Part shown: positions 1-7,263 of the stretch, one piece after another
Position numbering within the stretch: the stretch's first letter is position 1
Layout: each line of letters opens with the position of its first letter
Origin: Gammaproteobacteria bacterium
Lineage (GTDB): Bacteria; Pseudomonadota; Gammaproteobacteria; UWMA-0217
Assembly (NCBI GenBank): GCA_027031685.1
Contig: JALVPS010000223.1
Location: 1 to 39,538 of the forward strand
Direction: 5' to 3'
DNA: 39,538 nucleotides
Notes under the pieces: model-generated
Databases searched by the model: none
What the model was told of the DNA's origin: nothing
Seen by the model: only the letters and a program-made list of their open reading frames with translations
Made by a program: the position numbers and the translations under genes

Positions 1-1
1 G

Positions 2-1180
2 GGCAGTGGCGCGGGTGGCAGTGGCATCGGGGGCGGCTCGACGATCAACACGCCGCCACGCGTGGATCTGGGCGCCGACCTGACCCGGCGGTCCGGGGCC
101 TATGTGTCGCTGCTGGCCGATGTGCAGGACGATCAGTCGCCATTCTCGCTCACCTACCACTGGGAGCAGGTGGACGGCCCGGCGGTGTCCGGCCTGGATG
201 ACGATGACTCTGAGCTGGCCGGTTTCACGCTGCCCAGGATCTTCAAGCGCGACAGCGGGCCGCAGACGGTGACCCTGCGCCTTACCGTCACTGATCCGGG
301 CGGGCTGTCCGCGTCGGACGAGATCACCATCACCATCGAGCCGGAGTCTTCCGCGCCGTACCGCGAGCGGGTGCAGGTGGGCGGCCCCATCACCCAGGAC
401 ACCACGTGGAGCGGAGACAAGATCTACGAAGCACAGGACAACATCTCCATTCCGGCCGGGGTGAAGCTGACCATCGAGGCCGGCGCCGTGGTGCGTCTGG
501 CCGATGGCAAGAAGCTGCTGGTGGACGGCGAGCTGGTGGCCAACGGGGTCATGAAAGACGGTGAGCCGATTCCGATCGTCTTCACCAACATCCCGGGCTC
601 GCTGGACCTGGACTGGGACGGCATCGAGGTCCGTTCCGGCGGGCATGCCGATCTGCTCCTCGTGGTCATCGAGAAGGCGCTGACCGGCCTGTACATGAAT
701 GGCGGCGGCGTCACCATGGGCAATGTGCTCTTTCAGAACAACATCGTTGGTTTTGATACCGGCGTGACGAAAAAGCAGGTGTCCATGGCCTACAACACCT
801 TCTACCAGAATTTCGAGGGCGTCGACGTTTACATGACCGGCACCAGCGTCATTCATCACAACCTGTTCAAGGGAAACGACTACGCCTTCTTCGAGCTGAG
901 CGGCAGCGACCAGCCGTTCGACGTGCACGACAACAACTTCGTGGACAATGGACATGTGATCACGGCGCGGGAGATCAATGACTTCTATCTGCCGGGGCAG
1001 GCGCGTTTGTACAACAACTGGTGGGGCACCACGGACATGACCGCCATCGAGCGGCTCATCACGGACGCCTACGACGACCCGCGGCTGATGGACATCTCGC
1101 CCACGCCGGCCAGCGCCTACATTCCCACCGCCTGGGCGGGCATCCCGGCCGGGTTCCAGTGGTACAACGACCTGCCATAG
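2..1180 (+). CDS. PKD/cadherin-like plus right-handed beta-helix surface protein, 5' truncated
   Basis: The frame is open to the left window edge, so the true start lies outside; a GTG at 62 is only an internal codon. The visible part begins with a Gly/Ser linker, then a PKD- or cadherin-like beta-sandwich of about 90 residues (TLRLTVTDPGGLSASDE), then a right-handed parallel beta-helix with repeated asparagine/phenylalanine turns such as HHNLFKGN and HDNNFVDN and an ending YNNWWGTTD. Such architecture is typical of secreted or surface proteins and some phage tailspikes. Whether it belongs to host or prophage cannot be decided here because no left attachment site is seen. Confidence 0.75.
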   Translation, partial: GSGAGGSGIGGGSTINTPPRVDLGADLTRRSGAYVSLLADVQDDQSPFSLTYHWEQVDGPAVSGLDDDDSELAGFTLPRIFKRDSGPQTVTLRLTVTDPGGLSASDEITITIEPESSAPYRERVQVGGPITQDTTWSGDKIYEAQDNISIPAGVKLTIEAGAVVRLADGKKLLVDGELVANGVMKDGEPIPIVFTNIPGSLDLDWDGIEVRSGGHADLLLVVIEKALTGLYMNGGGVTMGNVLFQNNIVGFDTGVTKKQVSMAYNTFYQNFEGVDVYMTGTSVIHHNLFKGNDYAFFELSGSDQPFDVHDNNFVDNGHVITAREINDFYLPGQARLYNNWWGTTDMTAIERLITDAYDDPRLMDISPTPASAYIPTAWAGIPAGFQWYNDLP

Positions 1181-1207
1181 CCCACGGGCCAGGGATGGGG
1201 CAGACTG

Positions 1208-1366
1208 GTGACATGGGCAATGGGACAGGACAAGGGCGGCCGCAAGGCGCCGCCCCCGCCGCCACGGCCGCCGATCCCGCTGGGGCCGCCGCGGCCGGGC
1301 ACGGTGCGCCCGGTCGATCCGCCCCCGACACCGCCGCCACCCCCGCCGCCGAGGAGGCGCCCATGA
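1208..1366 (+). CDS. Small proline-rich basic protein, hypothetical
   Basis: A 52-codon frame starting GTG 7 nt after AGGGATGGGG, with an alternative ATG at 1220. The product is basic and strongly proline-rich (PPPPPRPPIPLGPPRP), disordered, without a membrane span. Its TGA overlaps the ATG of the next gene in an ATGA junction, which is the main argument that it is real and translationally coupled. Function unknown. The alternative is that the next gene starts earlier in its own frame (ATG 1213) and this is a shadow; the strong GAGGAG just before 1363 argues against that. Confidence 0.4.
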   Translation: MTWAMGQDKGGRKAPPPPPRPPIPLGPPRPGTVRPVDPPPTPPPPPPPRRRP

Positions 1367-1866
1367 CCGGCCCGGACCTGCGCTATCTCTGGCGCCGCCG
1401 CCACGAGGTGGTGCACCGGGCCGAGCTTTCTGTGCTCTACCACCGCGAGCGGGAGCGGCACTACGCCTTTCTCTCCAAGGCCACCACGGCCTTTGCCATC
1501 CTGGGCGGCAGCGCGGCCTTCGCCGCCGTGGCCAGCGAGCCCTGGCTGAAATGGGGCGGGCTGGCGGTGGCGGCCTCGTCCACGCTCTCGCTGGTGTTCG
1601 GCTGGGCGGACAAGGCCCGGCTGCATGCCGGCCTGGCCATGCGCTACAGCCTGCTGCTGGCGGACATCGAGGGCCGCGGGGAGCGTAACTTCACCGAGGC
1701 GGACGTGAACGCCTGGCTGGCGGAGATACACCGGCTGGAAGGGGAAGAACCGCCGGCGCGCCCGGCGCTGGTGCGGCTGTGCCAGAACCGGCTCAAACAG
1801 GCACAGGGGCGGGATGACGAGCTGCGCCCCGTGCCCCTGCTGCAACGCCTGCTGGCCCGGTGGTGA
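1363..1866 (+). CDS. Small two-TM protein, SLATT-like
   Basis: 167 residues. An N-terminal Arg-rich helix is followed by two adjacent hydrophobic segments (around residues 40-57 and 63-80, AILGGSAAFAAVASE and GGLAVAASSTLSLVFGW) and a long C-terminal cytoplasmic helical region. This layout resembles the SLATT two-TM family that often acts as a membrane effector next to nucleotide sensors, but no sensor gene is adjacent, so the assignment rests on topology alone. Start chosen at ATG 1363 because GAGGAG lies 7 nt upstream and it overlaps the preceding stop as ATGA; an in-frame ATG at 1213 would add an alanine-rich tail. Confidence 0.6.
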   Translation: MTGPDLRYLWRRRHEVVHRAELSVLYHRERERHYAFLSKATTAFAILGGSAAFAAVASEPWLKWGGLAVAASSTLSLVFGWADKARLHAGLAMRYSLLLADIEGRGERNFTEADVNAWLAEIHRLEGEEPPARPALVRLCQNRLKQAQGRDDELRPVPLLQRLLARW

Positions 1867-1929
1867 CGCGCCACCGGGGTGATGGCCTCCGGTCGCTACA
1901 CACGATAGCGATCAACGGAGGACATCACC

Positions 1930-2106
1930 ATGCAAGAGTGGGAAGCCGGGCAGGGCCCGGGCATCGATGCCGCTGGGCAGGCAAGTCAACAGCAGGACAC
2001 CGCGGGCCGCGAGACGCTGGCCGATCTCGAACGGCGCGCGCGGGCGCTTGGGGTGCCGGTGTGGGTGCTGCTGGCGACGCACGGGGCAGGGAAGGCCACC
2101 GGCTGA
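1930..2106 (+). CDS. Small hypothetical protein, 58 aa
   Basis: ATG preceded at good distance by GGAGG (1917-1921). The product is acidic and Gln/Gly-rich at the N-terminus, then one predicted amphipathic helix (TLADLERRARALGVPVWVL). No recognised domain and no clear membrane span. It lies about 60 nt after the two-TM gene on the same strand and is followed by a GC-rich hairpin without a T-run. Function unknown. Confidence 0.45.
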   Translation: MQEWEAGQGPGIDAAGQASQQQDTAGRETLADLERRARALGVPVWVLLATHGAGKATG

Positions 2107-2200
2107 GGCCGGGCGGGGCAGGGAGGCCCCGGAGTGTCAAACAAGTTTGTCGAGCATAGGGCGGGCAGGTTGGAATTTCGATATTCAGCCGGAAAAACTG

Positions 2201-2803
2201 TTATCCAATTACCGCAGTTATGATGGCGCCAACTAAGGCGCCAAAGACAGATGTCAGGATTGGAATCAGCCATGCCCGGAGTCTGTCACGGCGAGCCCTT
2301 ATTTTTAGTTCTTCTTCGCTGCCCAACAATACGTCCATGTCTTCCAGCGCTTGTTTGGCGGCTGAGATCAACGTGTCGTGTTGTTCTATCCGGTCTTTTG
2401 TTTTCGTTCCATCGAGTTTGGATACCAATCTTTTGAGTTCTCTGAAGCGCTTGGCTATTTCTCCATAATTTTTTACGACATCGGATATTGGTATCTTGCA
2501 GAACCGCCTTCTGAATTCATTGTAGGAAGAAAGTGCTGCGATCGCGCTCGCTTCTGAAGCGTCGAGCGAGGCCCTCAAGCAATGATTGAGCGACTTGTTA
2601 AGCTCCGACTCATTAGGAGGGTTTTCATTCATCGCGCGCAACAGATGATAGCCGGCATATCGTAATTGGTTTATTGCCGGGGTGAATATGCCTAGCCCAT
2701 CTTCATGAAACCATCCTTCAAATGTCTTGATGCAGTCCTCTGCCGATTGATACTGTTCACTAATCTCTTTTATCTTTTCTTGATATCCTTGCGTATCCGT
2801 CAT
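2201..2803 (-). CDS. AT-rich accessory gene: helical protein with C-terminal membrane anchor
   Basis: About 200 residues. Residues 20-130 are helical (FEGWFHEDGLGIFTPAINQL, LLRAMNENPPNESELNKSL), followed by a coiled coil (RELKRLVSKLD...EQHDTLISAAKQALEDMD), a basic stretch and one C-terminal span (AWLIPILTSVFGALVGAII). That makes a tail-anchored inner-membrane protein. Start chosen at ATG 2803 because it overlaps the upstream stop as ATGA; ATG 2812 would add three residues. Base composition is clearly richer in A+T than the phage genes, a sign of separate acquisition. Sitting leftward beside the repressor, where lysogenic-conversion, exclusion or defence genes are common, it may protect the lysogen; this is inference. 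Confidence 0.7.
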   Translation of the reverse strand: MTDTQGYQEKIKEISEQYQSAEDCIKTFEGWFHEDGLGIFTPAINQLRYAGYHLLRAMNENPPNESELNKSLNHCLRASLDASEASAIAALSSYNEFRRRFCKIPISDVVKNYGEIAKRFRELKRLVSKLDGTKTKDRIEQHDTLISAAKQALEDMDVLLGSEEELKIRARRDRLRAWLIPILTSVFGALVGAIITAVIG

Positions 2804-3051
2804 TTCCTGCATCTAGCCATATTGAAAAGGCGGCGCAGAAGCCCGCCCCTGTCATCCGTGATTACTTTTTTTCTCATCATATCAATTTCTTTTTTGCTGG
2901 TATAACGCCCCATTTGCAAGGAAATGTTCCCCTCGCTCAAGGCAGCCACAATGCTGCGTTCTGTTGGCTTGGAAAGCTTTAACTTGTTATGGCTTCTGGG
3001 CTTCATTTTGTCCAGCTGTGATGGTGGGGTCTGTGTGGCACTCTCGGACAT
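2800..3051 (-). CDS. Small basic hypothetical protein coupled to the membrane-anchored gene
   Basis: 83 residues from ATG 3051; longer in-frame starts exist upstream to 3180 but that part reads as non-coding. The product is Ser/Thr/Lys-rich at the N-terminus (SATQTPPSQLDKMKPRSHNK) and then basic and helical (SKKEIDMMRKKVITDDRGGLLRRLF). No family recognised. It shares the low GC of the downstream gene and overlaps it by 4 nt, so the two form one translationally coupled leftward unit. It could be a DNA- or RNA-binding partner or a regulator of the neighbouring membrane protein. Confidence 0.5.
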   Translation of the reverse strand: MSESATQTPPSQLDKMKPRSHNKLKLSKPTERSIVAALSEGNISLQMGRYTSKKEIDMMRKKVITDDRGGLLRRLFNMARCRK

Positions 3052-3279
3052 TGCTTGAAAATTTAGACGTGTTCTGGTGTGGGAAGCTGGCAGTCCCGTT
3101 GTTATACGGTGCCATGACCAGACAAGTAACACTCGAACCCCATGCGGTTGAGCAGTGTCAGGCATCGGGTCATGAGGCACCTCGGTTCGGTCGGGCGGCC
3201 AATGTACGACGAGGCCATACGCGCCGCACGGAGGCGCTGGCCTGTCTATGGCGGGTAAGTATAGGTTTTCTTACGCCAT

Positions 3280-3942
3280 TTAGCCATGATCCTGATCCAT
3301 CTTTGACTGCTCCTCGGCCCCTTCCTCCCCCTCCAGCGCCTCCAGGAACGCCATGACGGCCTTCTGCATCTGCCGGGGCCGCTCGCGGTAGAGGGCGATC
3401 AGGCGCTGCAGCTCGGCGCTGTCGGCGGCCACCAGGGCCAGTTCCGGCGGCATGGCCAGGGCGTACACGGGCACTTCCAGGGCCTCGGCCAAGGGTTGCA
3501 GCACGTCCGCCGGCACCTGGTCCGTGCGGCCGTCGAGGATGTCGGTGATGGTCTCCACCGGCACGCCGGAGCGCTCGGCCAGCATCTGCCGCGACAGGCC
3601 GCGGTGGTTCATGAGCACCAGCAGGGCCTTGCCCCACACGTCCGCCGGGCTGCTCACCTCCAGGGTGACGGTCATGGGGGCGGGGGTGACCATCGTTTCC
3701 TCGATGGGTCCGCTCCGATCAGGGAAGTCGATGTCCATCCAGCCCCTTGGTAACCCGATGGCGCTCTCTATGTCTCGCGCCAGCTTCTCCCCGATCCGCT
3801 TCACGCCTTTCAGGCATCTGGACACGTAATCAGGCTGCCTACCAATGGCGTCGGCAAACCGCTTCTGGCTGCCGCGCTTTGGCTTGTATCGCTCCCTGAT
3901 GAGCCAAGCCATGTTCTCGCGCCTGATGTCGTAGATGTCCAT
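3280..3942 (-). CDS. CI-type repressor with two HTH domains, no peptidase domain
   Basis: 220 residues from ATG 3942. Residues 10-60 form a Cro/CI-like HTH (QKRFADAIGRQPDYVSRCLK). A linker leads to a second XRE-type HTH at roughly 105-160 (RQMLAERSGVPVETITDILD). The C-terminus is acidic and helical. There is no LexA/S24 Ser-Lys dyad, so release is unlikely to be by RecA-stimulated self-cleavage; the downstream antirepressor (36686-37771) is the natural inducer. Divergent from a Cro-like gene across a 92-bp operator region, the classical immunity arrangement. In-frame start codons further upstream to 4053 would run through the operators and were not used. Confidence 0.85.
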   Translation of the reverse strand: MDIYDIRRENMAWLIRERYKPKRGSQKRFADAIGRQPDYVSRCLKGVKRIGEKLARDIESAIGLPRGWMDIDFPDRSGPIEETMVTPAPMTVTLEVSSPADVWGKALLVLMNHRGLSRQMLAERSGVPVETITDILDGRTDQVPADVLQPLAEALEVPVYALAMPPELALVAADSAELQRLIALYRERPRQMQKAVMAFLEALEGEEGAEEQSKMDQDHG

Positions 3943-4034
3943 GCCGCAAGTTTCCCCGCCATATACCGCCGGGTAAATGCCCTGCGGGGCATGGTTGTTG
4001 ACCGTAATGTGACCTAGGGGTAAAGTTTCTTGGT
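3943..4034. promoter_or_regulatory. Operator/promoter region between repressor and cro-like gene
   Basis: Rightward promoter: -35 TTGACC (3998-4003), 17-bp spacer, -10 TAAAGT (4021-4026). The predicted +1 is only a few bases before the Cro-like ATG 4035, so that mRNA would be nearly leaderless, and no Shine-Dalgarno is present. Operator candidates: the dyad ATGCCC-TGCG-GGGCAT (3977-3992), and GGGTAAA direct repeats at 3971-3977 and 4018-4024, the second overlapping the -10. Repressor and Cro presumably compete here; binding is inferred. Confidence 0.65.
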
Positions 4035-4265
4035 ATGGAAAAGCTACGCGCATATCTGAAGACCCTTTCGCCTGATGATCAGGACGCCTTCGCCAAGCGG
4101 GTTGGCACCACCATCGGCTACCTGCGCAACGCCCTGAGCACGGGCAAGCGGCTGGGGCCGAACCTGGTCATCGCCATCGAGCGCGAGACCAACGGCGCCG
4201 TGCGCTGCGAGGATCTGCGCCCGGATGTGCCCTGGCACGTGCTGAGAGGCTCCGAGGCGGCCTGA
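4035..4265 (+). CDS. Cro-like / YdaS-family transcriptional regulator
   Basis: 76 residues with an HTH in the N-terminal half (DDQDAFAKRVGTTIGYLRNA) followed by RLGPNLVIAIERETNGAVRCEDLRPD, the pattern of YdaS/Cro-like phage regulators that read a cI-cro operator. Product length is normal for the family. It is the first rightward gene, expressed from the promoter overlapping the repressor operators, and is followed by a strong intrinsic terminator, so it should act as the early lytic switch protein. Confidence 0.85.
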   Translation: MEKLRAYLKTLSPDDQDAFAKRVGTTIGYLRNALSTGKRLGPNLVIAIERETNGAVRCEDLRPDVPWHVLRGSEAA

Positions 4266-4297
4266 CGATGTTGTCCCTCGGCTATCCCCCCGAGCTT

Positions 4298-4324
4298 GCG
4301 CCCCTTTCGAGGGGCGCTGTTTTC
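4298..4324 (+). terminator. Intrinsic terminator between cro-like gene and cII
   Basis: Perfect 8-bp stem GCGCCCCT / AGGGGCGC with a UUCG tetraloop, followed by TGTTTTCT. Its position matches lambda tR1, so a read-through or antitermination step may be needed to reach cII and replication genes; no N-like gene was recognised. Confidence 0.75.
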
Positions 4325-4340
4325 TGGGCGGAACTGATAT

Positions 4341-4354
4341 GTGACGGCGGTCAC
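4341..4354. promoter_or_regulatory. GTGAC-N4-GTCAC dyad upstream of cII
   Basis: GTGAC-ggcg-GTCAC lies 24 bp before the cII start. The same arms with a 4-bp spacer occur at 14867 and 35299 upstream of structural genes. A binding site for a phage regulator is inferred. Confidence 0.45.
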
Positions 4355-4378
4355 GTTTCATGCCCGGGAGGCTAGGCC

Positions 4379-4654
4379 GTGCCCGATGCAAGCGCACGCA
4401 ACCTGCAGCATCTGATCCTCCTGCGCGTTTCCCAGGTGGGGATGCAGTCGGTGGCGGAGTCGCTGGAGGTGGCCACGTCCACGGTGTCGCGCTGGGTGTC
4501 CTGCCAGCAGGGCATCCCGCTGGACAAGCTGGAGGACCTCTTCGAGGTGCTGGGGCTGTACGTGAGCGAGGACAGCACCAGCACGCAGGAGATTCGCGTC
4601 TCCACGGCGCACTACGAGGCGCTGCGCACGCTGGCGCGGGAGGCGTTGGATTGA
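4379..4654 (+). CDS. CII-like transcriptional activator
   Basis: 91 residues starting GTG, with GGGAGG 7 nt upstream. The N-terminal half is a lambda CII-type HTH (QSVAESLEVATSTVSRW, with the hallmark SRW following the recognition helix). The C-terminal segment is short and helical, as in CII. It lies between the terminator and the replication genes exactly as cII does in lambdoid phages, and is expected to activate repressor establishment. Its own binding sites are not obvious. Confidence 0.85.
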   Translation: MPDASARNLQHLILLRVSQVGMQSVAESLEVATSTVSRWVSCQQGIPLDKLEDLFEVLGLYVSEDSTSTQEIRVSTAHYEALRTLAREALD

Positions 4655-4659
4655 TGGCT

Positions 4660-4770
4660 GGCCATTCTGGGGCTTGCCCTCATGCCGGCCATGACATGCC
4701 CGCCCATTCTGGGGCCTGCCCTCATGGCGGGAGTTATCAATCGGCCATTCTGGGGCCTGCCCTCATGCCG
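4660..4770 (+). repeat. Three iteron-like direct repeats upstream of the replication initiator
   Basis: Three near-identical 25-bp units begin CCATTCTGGGGC at 4662, 4704 and 4745 and end GCCCTCATG. Spacing is 42 and 41 bp, about four helical turns. They fill the gap between cII and the O-like gene. No good open reading frame explains them. They may be initiator-binding iterons or operators; the third ends close before the initiator gene's Shine-Dalgarno (GAGG at 4776). Confidence 0.75.
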
Positions 4771-4787
4771 ATAACGAGGATGAAGTG

Positions 4788-5765
4788 ATGGCGAGAATAC
4801 GGACTGTGAAACCAGAGTTCTTCTCCGACGAGGATTTGGCTTCCTGTTCGCCTCATGCCCGCCTGCTAGCCATAGCGGTTCTGCAACTCTGTGACAGGCG
4901 CGGCAGGTTCAGGTGGTTACGCATGCAAGTTCACGCGCATGCGTTTCCGTTCGAGGAAGACCTGGACATCGAAGGCCTTGCCGGCGAGCTGGAGGCCATC
5001 GGGTACTTGAAGCTGTATGAGGTGGATGGCCGGCGTTACTGCTGGGTCTGCAACTTCGAGCAGCATCAGCGGATCTCCGGCAAGGAAGCAGAGGCGGAGA
5101 GCACTATTCCGCCCTATGATCCACTGAAAAATCAGGTTGTTACAGATGTGCGTGAAGGGAAGCACCCGGGGAAGCACCCGGGGAAGCACCCGGGGAAGCA
5201 CCCGGGGAAGCACCCGGGGAAGCACCCGGGGAAGCACCCGGGGAAGCAGTCGGAATCCCAGGAAAGGGAAAGGGAAAGGGAAAAGGAAAGGGAAGAAGAG
5301 AACTTTGTCGCGTTCGCTGCGCGAGACGCGACCGCGCGGCCGGCGTCTTCATCGCCCACCGATGAGGCAACGGATGATCACGGCCACACGGGACGTGGTG
5401 GCGGCCCAGAGCCGAACCGTGACGATCCGATCCAGCAGGTGTTCGACTACTGGCGGGTGGTGATGGATCACCCGCGTGCCAAACTGGACGAGAAGCGCAG
5501 GCGCCTCATCCGCAATGCCTTGAAGCGATACAGCGTGGAAGACTGCCAGCTGGCCATCCTGGGGTGCTCGATGACGCCACACAACATGGGCGAGAACGAT
5601 CGCGGGCAGAGGTACGACGGCATCAACGTGATCTTCCGCGATGCCGACCAGATCGATCGGTTCATGCGCAACGCGGAAAGTCCGCCGACGACCACGAAAT
5701 CGAAGGCCGGATTTTCTGATCCAGGCTATTCCTATGAAATTCCAGAGGGGTTTGCAAATGCTTGA
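4788..5765 (+). CDS. O-like replication initiator / DnaD-type replisome organiser
   Basis: 325 residues from ATG 4788, with GAGG 8 nt upstream; GTG 4785 is in frame but less likely. Residues 1-105 match the winged-helix N-terminus of phage replication proteins (ARIRTVKPEFFSDEDLA, then an aromatic and charged region to about residue 105). The middle is low complexity: seven KHPG units, an Arg/Glu/Lys-rich stretch and a disordered linker. The C-terminal 110 residues (QQVFDYWRVVMDHP...YDGINVIFRDADQIDRF) probably recruit the helicase loader encoded just downstream. As in lambda O, the gene carries repetitive DNA that could be the origin. It overlaps the loader gene by 8 bp. Confidence 0.85.
   Translation: MARIRTVKPEFFSDEDLASCSPHARLLAIAVLQLCDRRGRFRWLRMQVHAHAFPFEEDLDIEGLAGELEAIGYLKLYEVDGRRYCWVCNFEQHQRISGKEAEAESTIPPYDPLKNQVVTDVREGKHPGKHPGKHPGKHPGKHPGKHPGKHPGKQSESQEREREREKEREEENFVAFAARDATARPASSSPTDEATDDHGHTGRGGGPEPNRDDPIQQVFDYWRVVMDHPRAKLDEKRRRLIRNALKRYSVEDCQLAILGCSMTPHNMGENDRGQRYDGINVIFRDADQIDRFMRNAESPPTTTKSKAGFSDPGYSYEIPEGFANA
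5161..5244 (+). repeat. Seven perfect 12-bp tandem repeats inside the initiator gene
   Basis: AGCACCCGGGGA repeated seven times without a mismatch, coding for KHPG. It is followed by a purine tract with four GGG runs (5266, 5272, 5278, 5290), a possible G-quadruplex. Position inside the initiator gene recalls the lambda origin in gene O. The perfect identity also suggests recent expansion by slippage. Confidence 0.9.
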
Positions 5766-6603
5766 AACACGCAAGTTCTCAGTGAAATGCGACAGGCATG
5801 GTCCGTATGAGGGCAAGGAAATTCTGATCAATGGAAAGTGGCGGCGTCCGCCATGTCCGCAATGTGTAAAAGACAGGGAAGCCAATGATGCGGGCAAGGT
5901 GGCTCCATTGGCTGCCCAAGCGCGTCGCAATCTGGAGCGGCTTTCTCGGCGTAGCGGTATTCCGCCACGCTATACCACGAGGACGTTCGACAACTTCCGT
6001 GTGGAAACCGATGATCAGCGCAAAGCGCTGGATGCCGCCAGGAGCTATGCCGATGCGATCGAGGACGTGATGGAGTCGGGCGCTGGCATGATCATGGCCG
6101 GTAGACCAGGGACAGGCAAAACACACCTTGCTTGCGCCATTGGCAACCACTTCATCAGGCACGGGCGCAGCGTCTTGTATATCACCGTGCCTGGCATCCT
6201 GCGACGCATCAGAAATGCCTATCGTCCCGATGCGCGAACGACAGAGCAGGAAGAGATAAACGCCTTGCGAAACATCGATCTCCTTATCATTGATGAAATT
6301 GGCGTGCAAAAGGGCAGCGACAATGAAGAGCGGTTGCTGTTCGAAGTAATTAATGAGCGATACGGCTATTTCAAGCCCACCATTTTGATTTCAAATCTCA
6401 ATTTCGAGGGCATTCGAGCGTATCTTGGTGACAGGGCACTGGACAGAATGAAGGAAGGCGGCGGGAAATTCATTTTGTTCACGTGGGATTCATACCGCGG
6501 GCAAGTCGCCAGGGACAAAAGATTGGCCGGTTCTTCTGCAGCAACCTATGTGCGACCGCCAACCAGGGACGATGAAGAGGATTATCCGGTGATCGAAGTA
6601 TGA
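5758..6603 (+). CDS. DnaC-like helicase loader ATPase
   Basis: 281 residues. N-terminal zinc-finger-like set C11, H14, C33, C36; AAA+ core with Walker A GRPGTGKT (115-122), Walker B LLIIDE (175-180), sensor 1 TILISN (208-213) and a DRALDRM arginine-finger region near 225-231. This is the DnaC/IstB-type loader that delivers the host DnaB helicase to the origin with the O-like protein encoded immediately upstream. ATG 5758 is preceded by AGAGGGG and overlaps the upstream gene by 8 bp. The gene is somewhat lower in GC than its neighbours. Confidence 0.92.
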   Translation: MLETRKFSVKCDRHGPYEGKEILINGKWRRPPCPQCVKDREANDAGKVAPLAAQARRNLERLSRRSGIPPRYTTRTFDNFRVETDDQRKALDAARSYADAIEDVMESGAGMIMAGRPGTGKTHLACAIGNHFIRHGRSVLYITVPGILRRIRNAYRPDARTTEQEEINALRNIDLLIIDEIGVQKGSDNEERLLFEVINERYGYFKPTILISNLNFEGIRAYLGDRALDRMKEGGGKFILFTWDSYRGQVARDKRLAGSSAATYVRPPTRDDEEDYPVIEV

Positions 6604-6824
6604 AGCCCGAAATCGGTGATTCTGAAGCACTTCGCGCCCACCTCCTCGCCTGCGAGGCGCGCATGGTGTGCGACATGCCCACCCGCGAGGAGCGGCGGGC
6701 GTATCTGGCGCGGGTGCGCAAGGCGCGCGGTGACGGGCCGGCGCGGGCGCTGTACGACGCAGTGCTGGACGAGTGGGAGCGCCGCCGCAAGGCCCTGGCG
6801 GACGAGGCGGAGGTGACGCTGTGA
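6600..6824 (+). CDS. Small hypothetical phage protein, 74 aa
   Basis: ATG overlaps the loader stop as ATGA. The product is highly charged and helical (REERRAYLARVRKARGD, DEWERRRKALADEAE) without a membrane span or metal motif. The stop overlaps the SSB start as GTGA, and the gene's 3' end supplies the GGAGG of ssb. Small proteins like this are common between helicase loader and SSB in phages; the function is unknown. Confidence 0.7.
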   Translation: MKPEIGDSEALRAHLLACEARMVCDMPTREERRAYLARVRKARGDGPARALYDAVLDEWERRRKALADEAEVTL

Positions 6825-7252
6825 GCGATCTGAACCGCTGCATGTTCATCGGCCGCCTGGGCGCGGACCCGGAGATGCGCACCACGCAGGGCGGCGAGGC
6901 GGTGGCGAACTTCCGCATCGCCTGCGGCTGGAAGGGCAAGGGCAGCGAGGGCACGGAGTGGGTGCCGGTGGTGGCCTTCGGTCGCCTGGCGGAGGTGTGC
7001 GGGGAGTTCCTGCGCAAGGGCAGCCAGGTGTACATCGGCGGCACGTTCCGCACGCGCAAGTGGCAGGACCGCGACGGCAACGACCGCTGGACCACGGAGA
7101 TCGTGGCGCGCGAGATGCAGATGCTGGGCGGCCGCCGCGAGCGCGACGGGGCAGGGCAGGGGGCGCCCGCGGGGGACGCCACGCCGGGGCCCGCCCCGGC
7201 GCCGTGGCCGGTGCCGGCGGACGAGCCGTTCAACGACGACATTCCGTTCTGA
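6821..7252 (+). CDS. ssb: Single-stranded DNA-binding protein
   Basis: 143 residues from GTG 6821, preceded by GGAGGTGA. The OB fold occupies residues 1-105 (LNRCMFIGRLGADPEMR at the start, then VPVVAFGRLAEVCGEFLRKG, then VYIGGTFRTRKWQDRDGNDR). A short Gly/Pro/Ala linker follows and the canonical acidic tip DDIPF ends the protein, so it can bind host SSB-interacting partners. Shorter than E. coli SSB because the linker is reduced. It supports phage replication and the RusA-dependent steps encoded downstream. Confidence 0.95.
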   Translation: MSDLNRCMFIGRLGADPEMRTTQGGEAVANFRIACGWKGKGSEGTEWVPVVAFGRLAEVCGEFLRKGSQVYIGGTFRTRKWQDRDGNDRWTTEIVAREMQMLGGRRERDGAGQGAPAGDATPGPAPAPWPVPADEPFNDDIPF

Positions 7253-7263
7253 GGGAGGACAGC

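Noticed and set aside
3250..3277. Hairpin GTAAG...CTTAC after the repressor gene as terminator
   Set aside because: The stem has a two-base bulge and a 10-nt loop and no T-run follows leftward; too weak to call.
5132..5370. Antisense FPGC or GASP repeat proteins over the 12-bp array
   Set aside because: Any tandem repeat gives repetitive shadow frames; the sense frame continues a recognisable initiator.
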